This document shows, in pieces, positions 27,800 to 37,885 of a DNA stretch of 64,000 bases (within the stretch, counting starts at the first letter, position 1; each line of letters starts with the position of its first letter). Below the pieces are notes generated by a model that saw only the letters and a program-made list of their open reading frames with translations, was not told where the DNA came from and did not search any database. The stretch lies in contig NZ_CP065511.1 of assembly GCF_022811925.1 (NCBI RefSeq), positions 4,271,501 through 4,335,500 on the forward strand, given 5' to 3'. The DNA is from Cytobacillus oceanisediminis. GTDB lineage: Bacteria > Bacillota > Bacilli > Bacillales > Cytobacillaceae. Made by a program: the position numbers and the translations under genes.

Positions 27800-28825
27800 T
27801 TAGGTAAAATATTGCACTTCTGCTTCTGGAAAATAAGAGTGAATATACCCCCTAATTGTATTTTCCAGATCCTTTGCATCATCAGTCGGATACACATACT
27901 TGCCTATTCCATATCTTCCCCACTTATATTTGCGTTTTTCTTCATCCATTTCCAGCTTTGTTTTCGGGTAGCGTTTTTCAATTACCTTTTTGGCCGGCTT
28001 TGTAAATCTGTGCTGGATTAACTCGAAAGTTAATCCTTCCAGATTGATGCCTTCGAGTGATTTGCTTAACCTTTGAAAAAGTTCATGGTACCCTTCACGC
28101 CAATCATCATGCATGTAAATAGGCGCCACGATAAAGCCAAGCGGGTAGCCGGCATTGGCTACTTTACGGGCAGCTTCAAGCCGATCGTCGAATGAGGAAG
28201 TGCCAGGCTCAAAGTTTTTTATTACATAGCGTGAATTAACACTAAATCGGAATCGGGTTTTCCCATTATGTTTAGCATCAAGCAAATGGTCGACATGATG
28301 ATACTTGGTGACAAACCGAAGCTGGCCATATTCCGTCTGGCCAATAAATTCAATTGTTTTTTTCAGGGAATGGGTCAAATGATCAATCCCTACGATATCG
28401 GAAGTACATGCAGCTTCAAATCGCGTAAGCTCCGGCTTTCTCTCTTCCATATATTTAGAGGCCTGCTCAAAGATTTCTTCAAGGTTTACATACGTGCGAA
28501 TATATGGCTTGCTTCCAAGTGTAGTTTGCAGATAGCAATAATGACAGTGGCCCATGCAGCCTGTAGCAAGGGGAATGGCGTATTCTGCCGAAGGCTTGGA
28601 TGTATCAAATTTCAGAGTCCGTCTAATGCCTACCACCAAAGTGGATTTCGCATTTCGGTATTTTTGCAATTCGTTATCACCTGGAATATTTCTGACCTGG
28701 TTATGTGATGTTGTTTCCCTAATTTCTAAGTTCATTTTTTCAAATTTTTCCTTTAGCTCTCTTCCCAGGGGATATTCAAGAGCTTGAGGTTCTATATAAA
28801 CTAACTGAGGGATAAATGGCTTCAT
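27800..28825 (-). CDS. splB: Spore photoproduct lyase
   Basis: Radical-SAM enzyme that directly reverses the UV-induced spore photoproduct in germinating spores. The 4Fe-4S site is C90-x3-C94-x2-C97 (CMGHCHYC), and the essential hydrogen-donating cysteine lies in FEAACTSD (C140). 341 residues from MKPFIPQ at 28825, as in B. subtilis (342). No splA is present. A CATACTA (-10 of sigma-G type) occurs about 60 bases upstream without an obvious -35. Confidence 0.96.
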   Translation of the reverse strand: MKPFIPQLVYIEPQALEYPLGRELKEKFEKMNLEIRETTSHNQVRNIPGDNELQKYRNAKSTLVVGIRRTLKFDTSKPSAEYAIPLATGCMGHCHYCYLQTTLGSKPYIRTYVNLEEIFEQASKYMEERKPELTRFEAACTSDIVGIDHLTHSLKKTIEFIGQTEYGQLRFVTKYHHVDHLLDAKHNGKTRFRFSVNSRYVIKNFEPGTSSFDDRLEAARKVANAGYPLGFIVAPIYMHDDWREGYHELFQRLSKSLEGINLEGLTFELIQHRFTKPAKKVIEKRYPKTKLEMDEEKRKYKWGRYGIGKYVYPTDDAKDLENTIRGYIHSYFPEAEVQYFT

Positions 28826-28913
28826 AGGCATACCTCACTTTATCAATTTGTCCTGCCAGCGAAAAATATCCGCTAAACCCTATGACTGTAGTATGAACCA
28901 AATGATCCACCAG

Positions 28914-28952
28914 CAAAAAAAGAAGATGGAACAATTATTTCCATCTTCTTTG
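28914..28952 (-). terminator. Terminator after nrdJ
   Basis: Minus strand: AAGAAGATGGAA, loop, TTCCATCTTCTT then a T run. Twelve pairs. It separates nrdJ from splB. Confidence 0.88.
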
Positions 28953-28968
28953 GTCTTTTAAATTATTT

Positions 28969-31530
28969 TTATAAGCCGCATTTCAGCTGTGCATTACAGT
29001 TAGTGCAAGTATTGCAGCCGCCAATTTCTTTGACTTTTCCTTTACGGCATACTGGGCATGTATTGCCGACTTCCGAACCGATTGTTACATCGGTTGAACG
29101 CAGGTCGCTGATTGTATCAACCAGAACTACATGCTGCTTTGATTTTTCTTTTTTGACTGTATCTGTACCTTCAAAGCTGTTCTCTTCAGCTTTCAGCGTT
29201 AATACTTGAGAATCGCGTGATCCGTCTACATAGACTGTGCCGCCCTTTGCACCGCCGCGGTATAGGCGTTCATACACTTTCTCAACCTGTTCAACACTGT
29301 AGCCCTTCGGTGCGTTTACTGTTTTACTGATCGAGCTGTCGATCCAGCGCTGTATCACACATTGAACATCTGCGTGAGCTTCTGGAGCCAGATCCATCGC
29401 TGCCACAAACCATTCAGGCAGATTATTCGGATCTGCATCCGGATTGCGGTCTAAATATTCCTGAACAATATCTGCCTTCACTTCAATGAACTTGCCTAAG
29501 CGGCCGCTTCTGAAGTATGAGAAGGAGAAATATGGTTCAAGACCTGTAGATACTCCAACCATGGTACCTGTGGATCCAGTAGGAGCAACAGTCAGCAGAT
29601 GTGAATTACGGATTCCGCTTTCTAAAATGGATTCACGGATATCCTCTGGCATTTTCTGCATGAAGCCTGTTTCTGTAAAAGCTTTGCGCAGGCGATTTGT
29701 TTCTTCAGGATTATCACCTGTTAAGAATGGGAAGCTCCCTTTTTCCTTCGCAAGCTCTACAGAAGCTTTGTAAGCTGTTGTTGCAATGGTTTCGAAGACT
29801 TTGTCAATCAGCACATTGCCTTCTTCAGAACCATATTCTGTTTCACAATAGATCAGCAGATCATGAAGCCCCATAACACCAAGACCAACACGGCGCTCGC
29901 CTAATGCCTGCTTTTTGTTTTCTTCAAGGAAGTATGGAGTAGCATCTATTACATTGTCCTGCATACGTACTCCTACTTCAACAGTACGCTTCAGCTTTTC
30001 AAAGTTAACGGTCTTATTTTCCTTATCTGCCATTTCTGCAAGGTTCACTGCTGCAAGGTTGCAGACAGAATATGGTGCGAGTGGCTGTTCGCCACATGGA
30101 TTTGTTGCTACAACCCTTTGTCCGTAAGCCTGTGCATTGGTCATGTCGTTGGCATTATCAATAAAGAAAATACCTGGCTCTGCTGAGTATGTTGCACAGA
30201 TATTAATCAGGTTCCAAAGTTCTTTCGCTTTGATTTTGCGGTGAACACGGACTTTATAGCCAAGTTTTCCCCATTCTCTGACGTCACCGACTTTATGCCA
30301 TTCTTCGTTGTAGGTTTTCATGGTATCAGCATCATATGATTCAACATCTGGGAAGCGAAGCTCATATTCTGCATCATTTTCAACTGCATCCATAAATTCT
30401 TTTGTCAGGCAGACTGAAATGTTTGCCCCAGTAAGGAATTCAGAATTATGAACACTGTAAGTACCGCCAGTCTCCAGTTTTTCTTCAGCATCCTTTATGA
30501 TTTTATCACTGAACCCGCCATAGCCAGGAATGCTCTTGTAATTAATAATACCCTGGTACATGGCAATTTCCTGTTCAGTAAATGGAGTGAATTTTAATTT
30601 TTCTTTAGCATATTTTTTTATTGTTTCATCATTTGTATTTTCAAGAAGGAATCGTAGGATTCTTGGGTTTTGCATTTTCGAGATGATGAATTCGATAATG
30701 TCCGGATGCCAGTCCGCCAGCATAATCATCTGAGCACCTCTGCGGGAACCTCCCTGCTCCACAAGGTGTGTAAGCTTCGCAATATCATCAAGCCAGGATA
30801 CGGAACCCGATGACTTGCCGTTTACTCCTTTAGCCAGTGTGTTGCGCGGTCTTAGGGTCGAACCGTTTGTCCCAACTCCTCCGCCTCGGCTCATGATTTC
30901 CATTACCTGCTTGCGGTGTTCGGAAATTCCTTCACGGGAGTCCTGTACGAATGGCATTACGTAGCAGTTGAAATACGTAACATCTGTGTCGGCACCCGCT
31001 CCATACAATACGCGGCCAGCCGGAATGAAATTCAAGTTTTTCAATTCCTGATAGAATTTTTCAAACCATTCTTTTTTCTTTTCTTCGGTTTTCTCAACAG
31101 ATGCCAGGCCTGTTGCGTTACGCTTGGCGATTTGCTCATAGAAGATTTCAAGGGGCTTCTCGATTACATCAAGAGGCTTTGTAATAATGCCTGTTCTCGA
31201 TTCTTCCGGATCATCCAGCACTCCTCTGTAATCTTCCTCTACTAAAACTTTGGCTGTCTTGTTTTCCCAATCGATATCCTGGATAAAGCCCAGGCCCCGT
31301 GCAGGAAATTTCGGATCCTCTTTGATGGTGAGGACAACGAAGTCACCATTTGTGAGTGTTACTTTTTCGGTGTCTTTGAAAGTGTAGCGATCAAGCATAA
31401 CTAAGCGGGAAACACCTTTGTGGGTCATTTTCATATCTGGGGTTACAGGATGAACCTGAGGAAAGAGACGGATGTCCTTGTTTAAACGATCAATGTTCAA
31501 TTTCATTTTTTGTCCTAGAGCAACAGACAT
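28969..31530 (-). CDS. nrdJ: Adenosylcobalamin-dependent (class II) ribonucleotide reductase
   Basis: Reduces ribonucleotides using coenzyme B12, independent of oxygen. Active-site elements: C189 in YFNCYVMP, the N477-x-C479-x-E481 thiyl and catalytic site in ATNPCGEQ, and C490 as partner of C189. A terminal CPVC...CNTCTNC ribbon suits a redox or zinc-binding tail. It starts at 31530 after AGAAGGAG (853 residues). No cobalamin riboswitch is seen upstream; two NrdR-like boxes are. B. subtilis uses a class Ib enzyme at another locus instead. Confidence 0.94.
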   Translation of the reverse strand: MSVALGQKMKLNIDRLNKDIRLFPQVHPVTPDMKMTHKGVSRLVMLDRYTFKDTEKVTLTNGDFVVLTIKEDPKFPARGLGFIQDIDWENKTAKVLVEEDYRGVLDDPEESRTGIITKPLDVIEKPLEIFYEQIAKRNATGLASVEKTEEKKKEWFEKFYQELKNLNFIPAGRVLYGAGADTDVTYFNCYVMPFVQDSREGISEHRKQVMEIMSRGGGVGTNGSTLRPRNTLAKGVNGKSSGSVSWLDDIAKLTHLVEQGGSRRGAQMIMLADWHPDIIEFIISKMQNPRILRFLLENTNDETIKKYAKEKLKFTPFTEQEIAMYQGIINYKSIPGYGGFSDKIIKDAEEKLETGGTYSVHNSEFLTGANISVCLTKEFMDAVENDAEYELRFPDVESYDADTMKTYNEEWHKVGDVREWGKLGYKVRVHRKIKAKELWNLINICATYSAEPGIFFIDNANDMTNAQAYGQRVVATNPCGEQPLAPYSVCNLAAVNLAEMADKENKTVNFEKLKRTVEVGVRMQDNVIDATPYFLEENKKQALGERRVGLGVMGLHDLLIYCETEYGSEEGNVLIDKVFETIATTAYKASVELAKEKGSFPFLTGDNPEETNRLRKAFTETGFMQKMPEDIRESILESGIRNSHLLTVAPTGSTGTMVGVSTGLEPYFSFSYFRSGRLGKFIEVKADIVQEYLDRNPDADPNNLPEWFVAAMDLAPEAHADVQCVIQRWIDSSISKTVNAPKGYSVEQVEKVYERLYRGGAKGGTVYVDGSRDSQVLTLKAEENSFEGTDTVKKEKSKQHVVLVDTISDLRSTDVTIGSEVGNTCPVCRKGKVKEIGGCNTCTNCNAQLKCGL

Positions 31531-31644
31531 TGTTACAACTCCTTCTAAATTCAATTATCAATTAATGTGTAAGCATTTGGGCAGATAGAGTAAATCTATC
31601 TGTTTTAAAAGAGTACCCTAAAGTTACCATACCTCAAACCCCAA

Positions 31645-31693
31645 AATCAATATATAGTGTCCTAAATATTTTCGACACCACTACATATTGTGT
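31645..31693 (-). promoter_or_regulatory. Tandem NrdR-like boxes upstream of nrdJ
   Basis: AATCAATATATAGTGT (31645-31660) and CCACTACATATTGTGT (31678-31693) each match about 14 of 16 positions of the NrdR box ACACWATATATWGTGT. Their centres are 33 bp apart, roughly three helical turns, the arrangement typical of NrdR operators. The rest of the 346-bp gap is AT-rich with no other signal seen. Confidence 0.75.
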
Positions 31694-31845
31694 CAGGTTC
31701 AGCTAAATGTGATTTTGTCAAACTTAAAATATACTAGAATTTAAAGAAAAACAGAGTTAATAGCCGATTTCCGACAATTAACGATAAATTTTAACATATT
31801 TTGAAGCTTGCACTTTTACAGGGTAACAATTGGAAAATTATTCAT

Positions 31846-31878
31846 TAAAAAAAGAGAAAAAGCGACTCAGCCGCTTTT
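31846..31878 (-). terminator. Terminator at the end of lipM
   Basis: Minus strand: AAAAGCGGCTGAGTCGCTTTT then TCTCTTTTTTT. It begins at the lipM stop codon. Confidence 0.8.
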
Positions 31879-32713
31879 ATCTCTTATAGTTCCAGTCATC
31901 ACTTTCATATCGCTCTTTTGCGATTTTTTGTACATATGCCATTTCTTCATCTGTAAGCTTGTAAGGTTCAAGCTCAATATTTAAGCCTTCTTCAAATCCC
32001 TTTTTGAAAGCTGTTTTTGCTTGATCCAGGGTAATTTTTTCAGTTGTCAGCTCATTTATGGCAACAGCTTTATTTTTAAAAGCTTTTTGCATTCTCTCTT
32101 TGACTCTGTCATTCGGATACTTGAACAAGCTGAACAGCTTGTCTTCATCCAAATCAAGCAAAATGGAACCATGCTGAAGGATTACGCCTTTTTGCCTTGT
32201 TTGTGCACTCCCCGCCACTTTACGGCCTTCTACAACAAGTTCATACCAGCTGGGGGCATCAAAACAAACAGCAGATCTTGGATTTTTCAGAGAGTCCCTT
32301 TCTTCAGCTGTCTTTGGGACTGCGAAATAAGCTTCCATACCAAGTCCGTGAAAACCTTTTAAAATCCCTTCAGAAATGACTCTGTACGCTTCTGTAACTG
32401 TATTCGGCATTTCGGGGTGGGCTTCAGGAACGATCACACTGTATGTGAGTTCATGTTCATGAAGCACTCCTCTTCCGCCTGTAGGCCTGCGGACAAATCC
32501 CAATCCATGCTGCTTTACAGCTTCCATATCTATTTCTTTTTCAACCTTTTGGAAATAACCGATTGAAAGAGTGGCTGGATTCCAGCCGTAAAAACGGATG
32601 ACTGGTGGCATTTTGCCCTCACTGTTCCAGTCAAGCAATGCTTCATCCAAAGCCATATTAAAAGAAGGTGACCCCTCCCCTGAATCGATAAATCGCCAAA
32701 CTTCTTTAGTCAT
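31877..32713 (-). CDS. lipM: Octanoyl-[GcvH]:protein octanoyltransferase LipM
   Basis: Transfers octanoate from acyl carrier protein to GcvH, starting lipoate assembly. The biotin/lipoate-ligase-like fold shows [18 protein letters not shown], the catalytic Cys in [12 protein letters not shown] (C150, the same number as in B. subtilis) and [20 protein letters not shown]. 278 residues. Its position beside the gcv genes fits its dependence on GcvH. Confidence 0.96.
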   Translation of the reverse strand: MTKEVWRFIDSGEGSPSFNMALDEALLDWNSEGKMPPVIRFYGWNPATLSIGYFQKVEKEIDMEAVKQHGLGFVRRPTGGRGVLHEHELTYSVIVPEAHPEMPNTVTEAYRVISEGILKGFHGLGMEAYFAVPKTAEERDSLKNPRSAVCFDAPSWYELVVEGRKVAGSAQTRQKGVILQHGSILLDLDEDKLFSLFKYPNDRVKERMQKAFKNKAVAINELTTEKITLDQAKTAFKKGFEEGLNIELEPYKLTDEEMAYVQKIAKERYESDDWNYKR

Positions 32714-32895
32714 ATGTAGCCCTCATTTTCAGATTCTTTAACTAGTCATTTGCGGTTAATAGTCTACCAAAATTCCAGTGAAATTTAAAGCAAGTTGAAT
32801 TTCCATAACAAATTTAACAGATTTCCTTTACTCCTATTAGGAAAGGCTTATATAATATTAGTTGGCTTACCTATGTGTGAAAGGAGAAAGACATA

Positions 32896-33279
32896 TTGGA
32901 AACACTTTATTTCATTCTAATCATTTTGGGTGCAATCATTACCTATTCCGTGATAACCTGGTTTTATCAGCGCCGAATTGTTAAAACGCTTACGGAAGAC
33001 CAGTTTAGGGAAGGCTACAGAAAAGCCCAATTAATTGATGTACGTGAACCAAATGAATTTGAAAACGGCCATATTTTAGGTGCCCGCAATATACCGCTTT
33101 CACAAATGAAAATGCGCATGAAAGAATTGCGTCCGGACAAGCCAGTCTACTTATATTGCCAAAGCGGCATGAGAAGTGCAAGAGCTGCCCAGTTTTTGCA
33201 TCGTAAAGGCTACAAAGACCTTTCACACCTGCAGGGCGGATTTAAAAAATGGACAGGAAAAGTGAAAGCGAAAAAATAA
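32896..33279 (+). CDS. yqhL: Rhodanese-like membrane-anchored protein YqhL
   Basis: 127 residues: an N-terminal membrane anchor (about 4-22), then a rhodanese domain with DVREPNEFENGHILGARNIPL and the active-site loop CQSGMRSARA, so the catalytic Cys is kept. TTG start after AAAGGAG. Probably handles sulfane sulfur at the cytoplasmic side; substrate unknown. It is divergent from lipM. Confidence 0.9.
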   Translation: METLYFILIILGAIITYSVITWFYQRRIVKTLTEDQFREGYRKAQLIDVREPNEFENGHILGARNIPLSQMKMRMKELRPDKPVYLYCQSGMRSARAAQFLHRKGYKDLSHLQGGFKKWTGKVKAKK

Positions 33280-33294
33280 TAGCAATATTTGAAA

Positions 33295-33321
33295 AGACCC
33301 CGTTATCTTAACGGGGTCTCT
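33295..33321 (+). terminator. Terminator after yqhL
   Basis: AGACCCCGTTA, short loop, TAACGGGGTCT followed by CTTGATT. An 11-bp stem with a weak T tract, 16 bases beyond the stop. Confidence 0.75.
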
Positions 33322-33495
33322 TGATTGGGAGAGCCCCTCTGCCGGTTCAATTATAAGTCATTCCTCAAATCCGCTGTTGTTTTCCTCATTTTCCTTGATT
33401 CTTTCCCTGGTTTTCGATTCTTTTCCCCGGAATCGCTGAATTATTCCCAAACTCCCCTATTCCCTTCCCAGAGTTCACAATTAGTTTATTTGCCG

Positions 33496-33528
33496 CAAAA
33501 AAAGAGTGTCCTTTTTAGGACACACTTT
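33496..33528 (-). terminator. Terminator of the gcv operon
   Basis: Minus strand: AGTGTGTCC, TAAAAA loop, GGACACTCT then six T. Located ten bases beyond the gcvPB stop. Confidence 0.88.
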
Positions 33529-33537
33529 TTTTGCATT

Positions 33538-34998
33538 TTATTGCTTTTGATAACGAAGAACCGGCTTTCTCGCAGCCATTGTTTCATCCAGACGTCCAAT
33601 TACTGTTGTGTGAGGTGCTTCCTGGACAATCTCAGGGTTTTCCTCAGCTTCTTTAGCTATTTGAATCATGGCGTCGACAAAAGCGTCCAGCGTTTCTTTT
33701 GATTCTGTTTCTGTCGGCTCAATCATAATGCACTCTTCCACGTTAAGCGGGAAGTAGATGGTTGGCGGATGGTAGCCAAAGTCAAGAAGGCGCTTGGCAA
33801 TATCCAAAGTACGTACGCCAAGCTTCTTTTGGCGCTTTCCGCTTAAAACGAATTCATGCTTGCAATGTCTGTCAAATGGCAGGTCAAAGAATGGCTCAAG
33901 CCTTCTCATCATATAGTTTGCGTTTAGTACCGCATTTTCCGTAACAGCCTTCAGTCCATCCGGCCCCATAGTACGGATATAAGTATAAGCCCGGACATTG
34001 ATTCCGAAGTTTCCGTAATATGGCTTTACACGGCCGATTGATTGCGGGCGGTCATAATCAAATTCATATTGGTCACCTTTCTTAACCAAAACAGGCTTCG
34101 GAAGGAAAGGAATCAGATCCGCTTTTACGCCGACTGGGCCTGATCCTGGTCCGCCGCCGCCATGCGGTCCTGTAAAGGTTTTATGAAGATTAAGGTGAAC
34201 CACGTCAAATCCCATATCTCCAGGGCGTGCTTTTGAAAGTACAGCATTCAGGTTAGCTCCATCATAGTATAGCTTCCCGCCGGCACCGTGAACAATCTCA
34301 GCCATTTCAAGAATGTTTTCTTCAAACAAACCTAAAGTATTCGGGTTAGTCAGCATAAGGGCAGCAGTATCCTCGCCAACCACTCTTCTTAAGTCCTCTA
34401 AATCCACTAATCCATTTTCATCCGATTTAACAGTTACTGTTTCAAAGCCTGCGACTGTCGCAGATGCAGGATTTGTTCCGTGGGCAGAGTCAGGAACGAC
34501 TACTTTAGTGCGTTTTGTATCGCCATTCGCTTCATGATAAGCACGGATCATCATTAATCCAGTCCATTCTCCATGTGCTCCTGCAGCTGGCTGAAGCGTC
34601 ACTTCATCCATTCCCGTAATTTCAATCAGATGCTCCTGCAGATCATACATCAGTTCCAGGGCACCTTGAACAGAGCTTTCATCCTGCAGCGGGTGCAAGT
34701 GGGCAAAACCATTGAAGCGCGCTACATTCTCATTGATTTTAGGGTTGTATTTCATTGTGCAGGACCCCAGTGGATAAAACCCTGAATCAACGCCATGATT
34801 GCGTTTAGAAAGTGCAGTATAATGACGCATGATATCAAGTTCGGACACTTCCGGCAGCTCAGGCTCTTCCTCTCGCAGGTAGCCTTCAGGAAGAAGCTCT
34901 CCCAGGTCAATTTCCGGAATATCCATTTCAGGCAGGCTGTAGCCGATACGGCCTTCTGTGCTTAATTCAAAGATGAGTGGCTGATCTTCCTTATGCAT
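33538..34998 (-). CDS. gcvPB: Glycine dehydrogenase (decarboxylating) subunit 2
   Basis: PLP-binding half of the split P protein of the glycine cleavage system. The Schiff-base Lys is in [17 protein letters not shown]. The start [12 protein letters not shown] at 34998 overlaps the gcvPA end by eight bases and follows GGGGG, giving 486 residues. Third gene of gcvT-gcvPA-gcvPB. Confidence 0.97.
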   Translation of the reverse strand: MHKEDQPLIFELSTEGRIGYSLPEMDIPEIDLGELLPEGYLREEEPELPEVSELDIMRHYTALSKRNHGVDSGFYPLGSCTMKYNPKINENVARFNGFAHLHPLQDESSVQGALELMYDLQEHLIEITGMDEVTLQPAAGAHGEWTGLMMIRAYHEANGDTKRTKVVVPDSAHGTNPASATVAGFETVTVKSDENGLVDLEDLRRVVGEDTAALMLTNPNTLGLFEENILEMAEIVHGAGGKLYYDGANLNAVLSKARPGDMGFDVVHLNLHKTFTGPHGGGGPGSGPVGVKADLIPFLPKPVLVKKGDQYEFDYDRPQSIGRVKPYYGNFGINVRAYTYIRTMGPDGLKAVTENAVLNANYMMRRLEPFFDLPFDRHCKHEFVLSGKRQKKLGVRTLDIAKRLLDFGYHPPTIYFPLNVEECIMIEPTETESKETLDAFVDAMIQIAKEAEENPEIVQEAPHTTVIGRLDETMAARKPVLRYQKQ

Positions 34999-36340
34999 GG
35001 TAATCCCCCATTTCTTTAACGAATGCATCGATTTCTTCCTTCGTTCTCAATTCCGTTACAGCAACAAGCATATGATTTTTCAGGTCAGCATAATCTCTGC
35101 CCAAATCGTAGCCTCCAATAATGTCCTTCTCAAGAAGCTTTTGATTTACTTCTTTAACAGGCTTATTCAGCTTGATGACAAATTCATTAAATGAAGGGCC
35201 TTCGAATGGAACTTCAAAGCCGGCAGCCCTGAATTGCTGTTTTGCATAATGGGCTTTTTGCATGTTGGCAGCTGCCATATCCTTTACGCCCTTCTTGCCA
35301 AGAGCAGTCATCGCTACAGATGCCGCTAGTGCGTTTAGAGCCTGATTGGAACAAATATTGGAAGTTGCCTTATCGCGGCGGATATGCTGTTCACGTGCCT
35401 GAAGAGTAAGCACGAAGCCGCGGCGCCCCTGGTCGTCTACCGTTTGTCCGACAAGACGTCCCGGCACTTTTCTCATCAGCTTGGATGTTACGGCAAAATA
35501 TCCGCAATGCGGGCCTCCGAAAGCTGTAGGAATTCCGAAAACCTGGGCATCTCCTGCTACAATGTCAGTTCCGAATTTACCCGGAGGTGTCAGTGCGCCA
35601 AGAGCAAGCGGGTTGCTTGAAACAACAAACATGGATTTATGGGCATGAATAATTTCCTCAAGCTCTTTTAAAGGCTCGACTCTGCCAAAAAAGTTAGGAT
35701 ACTGTACAATGACAGCTGCGATGTCATCGCCAATCAGTCCATTTAGAGCTTCAAGATCTGTGATGCCGTCTTTATGAGGGATTTCAATCACTTCAATATA
35801 CTGGCCCTTTGCGTATGTCTTGACTACTTCTTTAGATTCAGGATGAACTGCGCTTGAGATAAGTATCTTCTTGCGGCGTGTGCTGCCTGCGCTTAGCATG
35901 GCTGCTTCGGCAAGTGCTGTTCCGCCATCATACATGGATGAGTTGGCAACATCCATTCCTGTTAACTCACAGATCATTGTCTGGAATTCAAAGATTGCCT
36001 GGAGCTCACCCTGGGAAATTTCCGGCTGGTAAGGAGTATAGGCCGTATAAAACTCTGAACGGGATAAAACATGATCAACAATGATTGGCATGTAATGATC
36101 ATAAACACCCGCACCAAGGAAAGATGTATTTGTGCGAAGATCAGCATTTTTCTGAGCCATTTTAGTAAGCTCTTTCAGTAAGGCTGTCTCTGATTTTGCC
36201 GGCTTGATTTTATATTCGCCCTTAAATCTTACACTTTCGGGAATATCACTGAATAGTTCTTCCACAGAACTGACGCCGATTTTTTCAAACATTGCTTTCT
36301 GGTCAGACTCTGTCATCGGTAAATAGCGATGTTTCATCAT
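34991..36340 (-). CDS. gcvPA: Glycine dehydrogenase (decarboxylating) subunit 1
   Basis: Partner half of the split P protein, same fold as subunit 2 but without the PLP-binding Lys motif. Family start [21 protein letters not shown]. Conserved [35 protein letters not shown] and [11 protein letters not shown]. It begins at 36340 or one codon later after GGGGGGAGAA; the longer open frame to 36391 lies over the gcvT end. 449 residues. Confidence 0.97.
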   Translation of the reverse strand: MMKHRYLPMTESDQKAMFEKIGVSSVEELFSDIPESVRFKGEYKIKPAKSETALLKELTKMAQKNADLRTNTSFLGAGVYDHYMPIIVDHVLSRSEFYTAYTPYQPEISQGELQAIFEFQTMICELTGMDVANSSMYDGGTALAEAAMLSAGSTRRKKILISSAVHPESKEVVKTYAKGQYIEVIEIPHKDGITDLEALNGLIGDDIAAVIVQYPNFFGRVEPLKELEEIIHAHKSMFVVSSNPLALGALTPPGKFGTDIVAGDAQVFGIPTAFGGPHCGYFAVTSKLMRKVPGRLVGQTVDDQGRRGFVLTLQAREQHIRRDKATSNICSNQALNALAASVAMTALGKKGVKDMAAANMQKAHYAKQQFRAAGFEVPFEGPSFNEFVIKLNKPVKEVNQKLLEKDIIGGYDLGRDYADLKNHMLVAVTELRTKEEIDAFVKEMGDYHA

Positions 36341-36353
36341 TTTCTCCCCCCGG

Positions 36354-37457
36354 TTAGTTCTTTTCTCTTTTATAAAAAGGTGTTGCTGCAATCTTAGCCT
36401 TCAGTCGTTTGCCGCGAATTTCCACTTCTAATTCAGTTCCCGGACCCGCATGCTCTTTCTTGATAAGGACAAGGCCAATGTTCTTTTTTAATGTCGGCGA
36501 TTGAGTGCCTGTTGTCACTTCCCCGATCAGTTCTTCCCCTTTATATACAGGATAGCCATGGCGCGGAATGCCGCGGTCAATCATTTCAATTCCAGCCAGC
36601 TTGCGCGGAACCCCATTTTCTTTTTGATTCTTAAGCACTTCTTTGCCGATAAAGTCAGCTTCTTTATTGACTTTTACAGCAAAGCCGATTCCTGCCTCAA
36701 GCGGTGTGATATCAGGTGAGAGCTCCTGGCCATAGAGTGCCAGGTTGGCTTCAAAGCGAAGTGTATCCCTTGCGCCAAGTCCGCATGGGAGCACGCCTTC
36801 TTCTTTGCCTGCTTCAAGGATTTCATTCCATAATGCGGCTGCATCCTTGGCATCACAGTAAACTTCAAATCCGTCTTCTCCTGTATATCCTGTTCTGGAG
36901 ACGAGCGCTTTCTTGCCATTCAGATCGACATCCTGCTGAAATTTGAAAAATCCTATATCCGACAGGTTCGTGCCAGCAAGCTTTTGGAGCACTTTTTCTG
37001 CAAGCGGCCCCTGAATTGCCAGCTGTGCCATATCTTCAGAAAGGTTTTTCAATTCCACATTCCCTTCAGCATGGTCCTCAAGCCAGTTGAAGTCCTTTTC
37101 AATATTGGAAGCATTTACAACCAGCAAATAGTGGTCATCCTCTATTTTATAGACAAGTAAATCATCAACAGTTCCGCCATTCTCATAACACATGGCTGTA
37201 TATTGAGCACCTGAGTTCTTTAATTTGGAAATATCGTTCGTCATCATTTTTTGAAGGTATTTAAGGCTGTCCGTCCCCTTCACTTCGATTTCACCCATAT
37301 GGGATACATCAAAAAGGCCGGCTTTTGTACGGACTGCTTCATGTTCTTCTTTAATGCTTGAAAATTGAACAGGAAGGTCCCAGCCTCCGAAGTCGATGGT
37401 TTTTGCTCCGTAATCTTTGTACACCTCGAATAAAGGCGTGCGTTTTAACTGTGACAT
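36354..37457 (-). CDS. gcvT: Aminomethyltransferase (glycine cleavage T protein)
   Basis: Transfers the methylene group from aminomethyl-lipoyl GcvH to tetrahydrofolate, releasing ammonia. 367 residues. It has the folate-binding [15 protein letters not shown] segment, [22 protein letters not shown] region and [22 protein letters not shown]. First gene of the operon, controlled by the tandem glycine riboswitch just upstream. gcvH is not in the window. Confidence 0.97.
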   Translation of the reverse strand: MSQLKRTPLFEVYKDYGAKTIDFGGWDLPVQFSSIKEEHEAVRTKAGLFDVSHMGEIEVKGTDSLKYLQKMMTNDISKLKNSGAQYTAMCYENGGTVDDLLVYKIEDDHYLLVVNASNIEKDFNWLEDHAEGNVELKNLSEDMAQLAIQGPLAEKVLQKLAGTNLSDIGFFKFQQDVDLNGKKALVSRTGYTGEDGFEVYCDAKDAAALWNEILEAGKEEGVLPCGLGARDTLRFEANLALYGQELSPDITPLEAGIGFAVKVNKEADFIGKEVLKNQKENGVPRKLAGIEMIDRGIPRHGYPVYKGEELIGEVTTGTQSPTLKKNIGLVLIKKEHAGPGTELEVEIRGKRLKAKIAATPFYKREKN

Positions 37458-37502
37458 TTACTCGTCCCCCTTAAAATCTTTTGAAGTTTGTTGTAGGAAC
37501 AT

Positions 37503-37697
37503 AAAAAAGGACAGAGTATCCCCTCAATTATGAGAAGATCTCTGTCCTTGCACCTGAAAGTTTACCGAAACCGGCTTTCCCCTTGGGTGGCTTATTTAAA
37601 AGCACTCTCCAGAGCTGCGTCAAACAAGAGTTCTTTTGCCTGAGAGATTCACAGATTTTGCTTGCTCCTTCGGCGCTACAAAGTAGTCTCTCCCCTT
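37503..37697 (-). promoter_or_regulatory. Tandem glycine riboswitch with terminator
   Basis: On the minus strand, two glycine aptamers follow each other. The first runs from GGGGAGAGAC (37686-37695) to CTCTCAGGCAAAAGAAC (about 37630-37646). The second spans the CTCTGGAGAGTGC to ACTTTCAGGTGC region (about 37550-37615). A terminator hairpin, AAGGACAGAG with CTCTGTCCTT (37507-37549) and a T run, follows. This is the classic gcvT leader, in which glycine binding favours read-through into gcvT. Confidence 0.93.
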
Positions 37698-37885
37698 GTT
37701 GTCATTCGCATTTATAAAATTTTCCAAGTTGGTCATACTTATACCAAACAGAAAAAATAAAGAATCCATTATTTCGGTTAACTAAATGTAATGTGTTAAC
37801 TTTCAAAACTTTCAAAGCTATTAACATCGTACCACCTTAACGAGGTTTGGGCAATATCTTTATATAGATAAAAGGAGCTGTTTTT

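Noticed and set aside
28826..28913. Sigma-G promoter for splB
   Set aside because: CATACTA fits the -10 but nothing at the correct distance fits a sigma-G -35; left as a remark only.
31531..31876. Cobalamin riboswitch upstream of nrdJ
   Set aside because: No B12-box-like conserved sequence or extended stem structure; the region is AT-rich and holds NrdR-like boxes instead.
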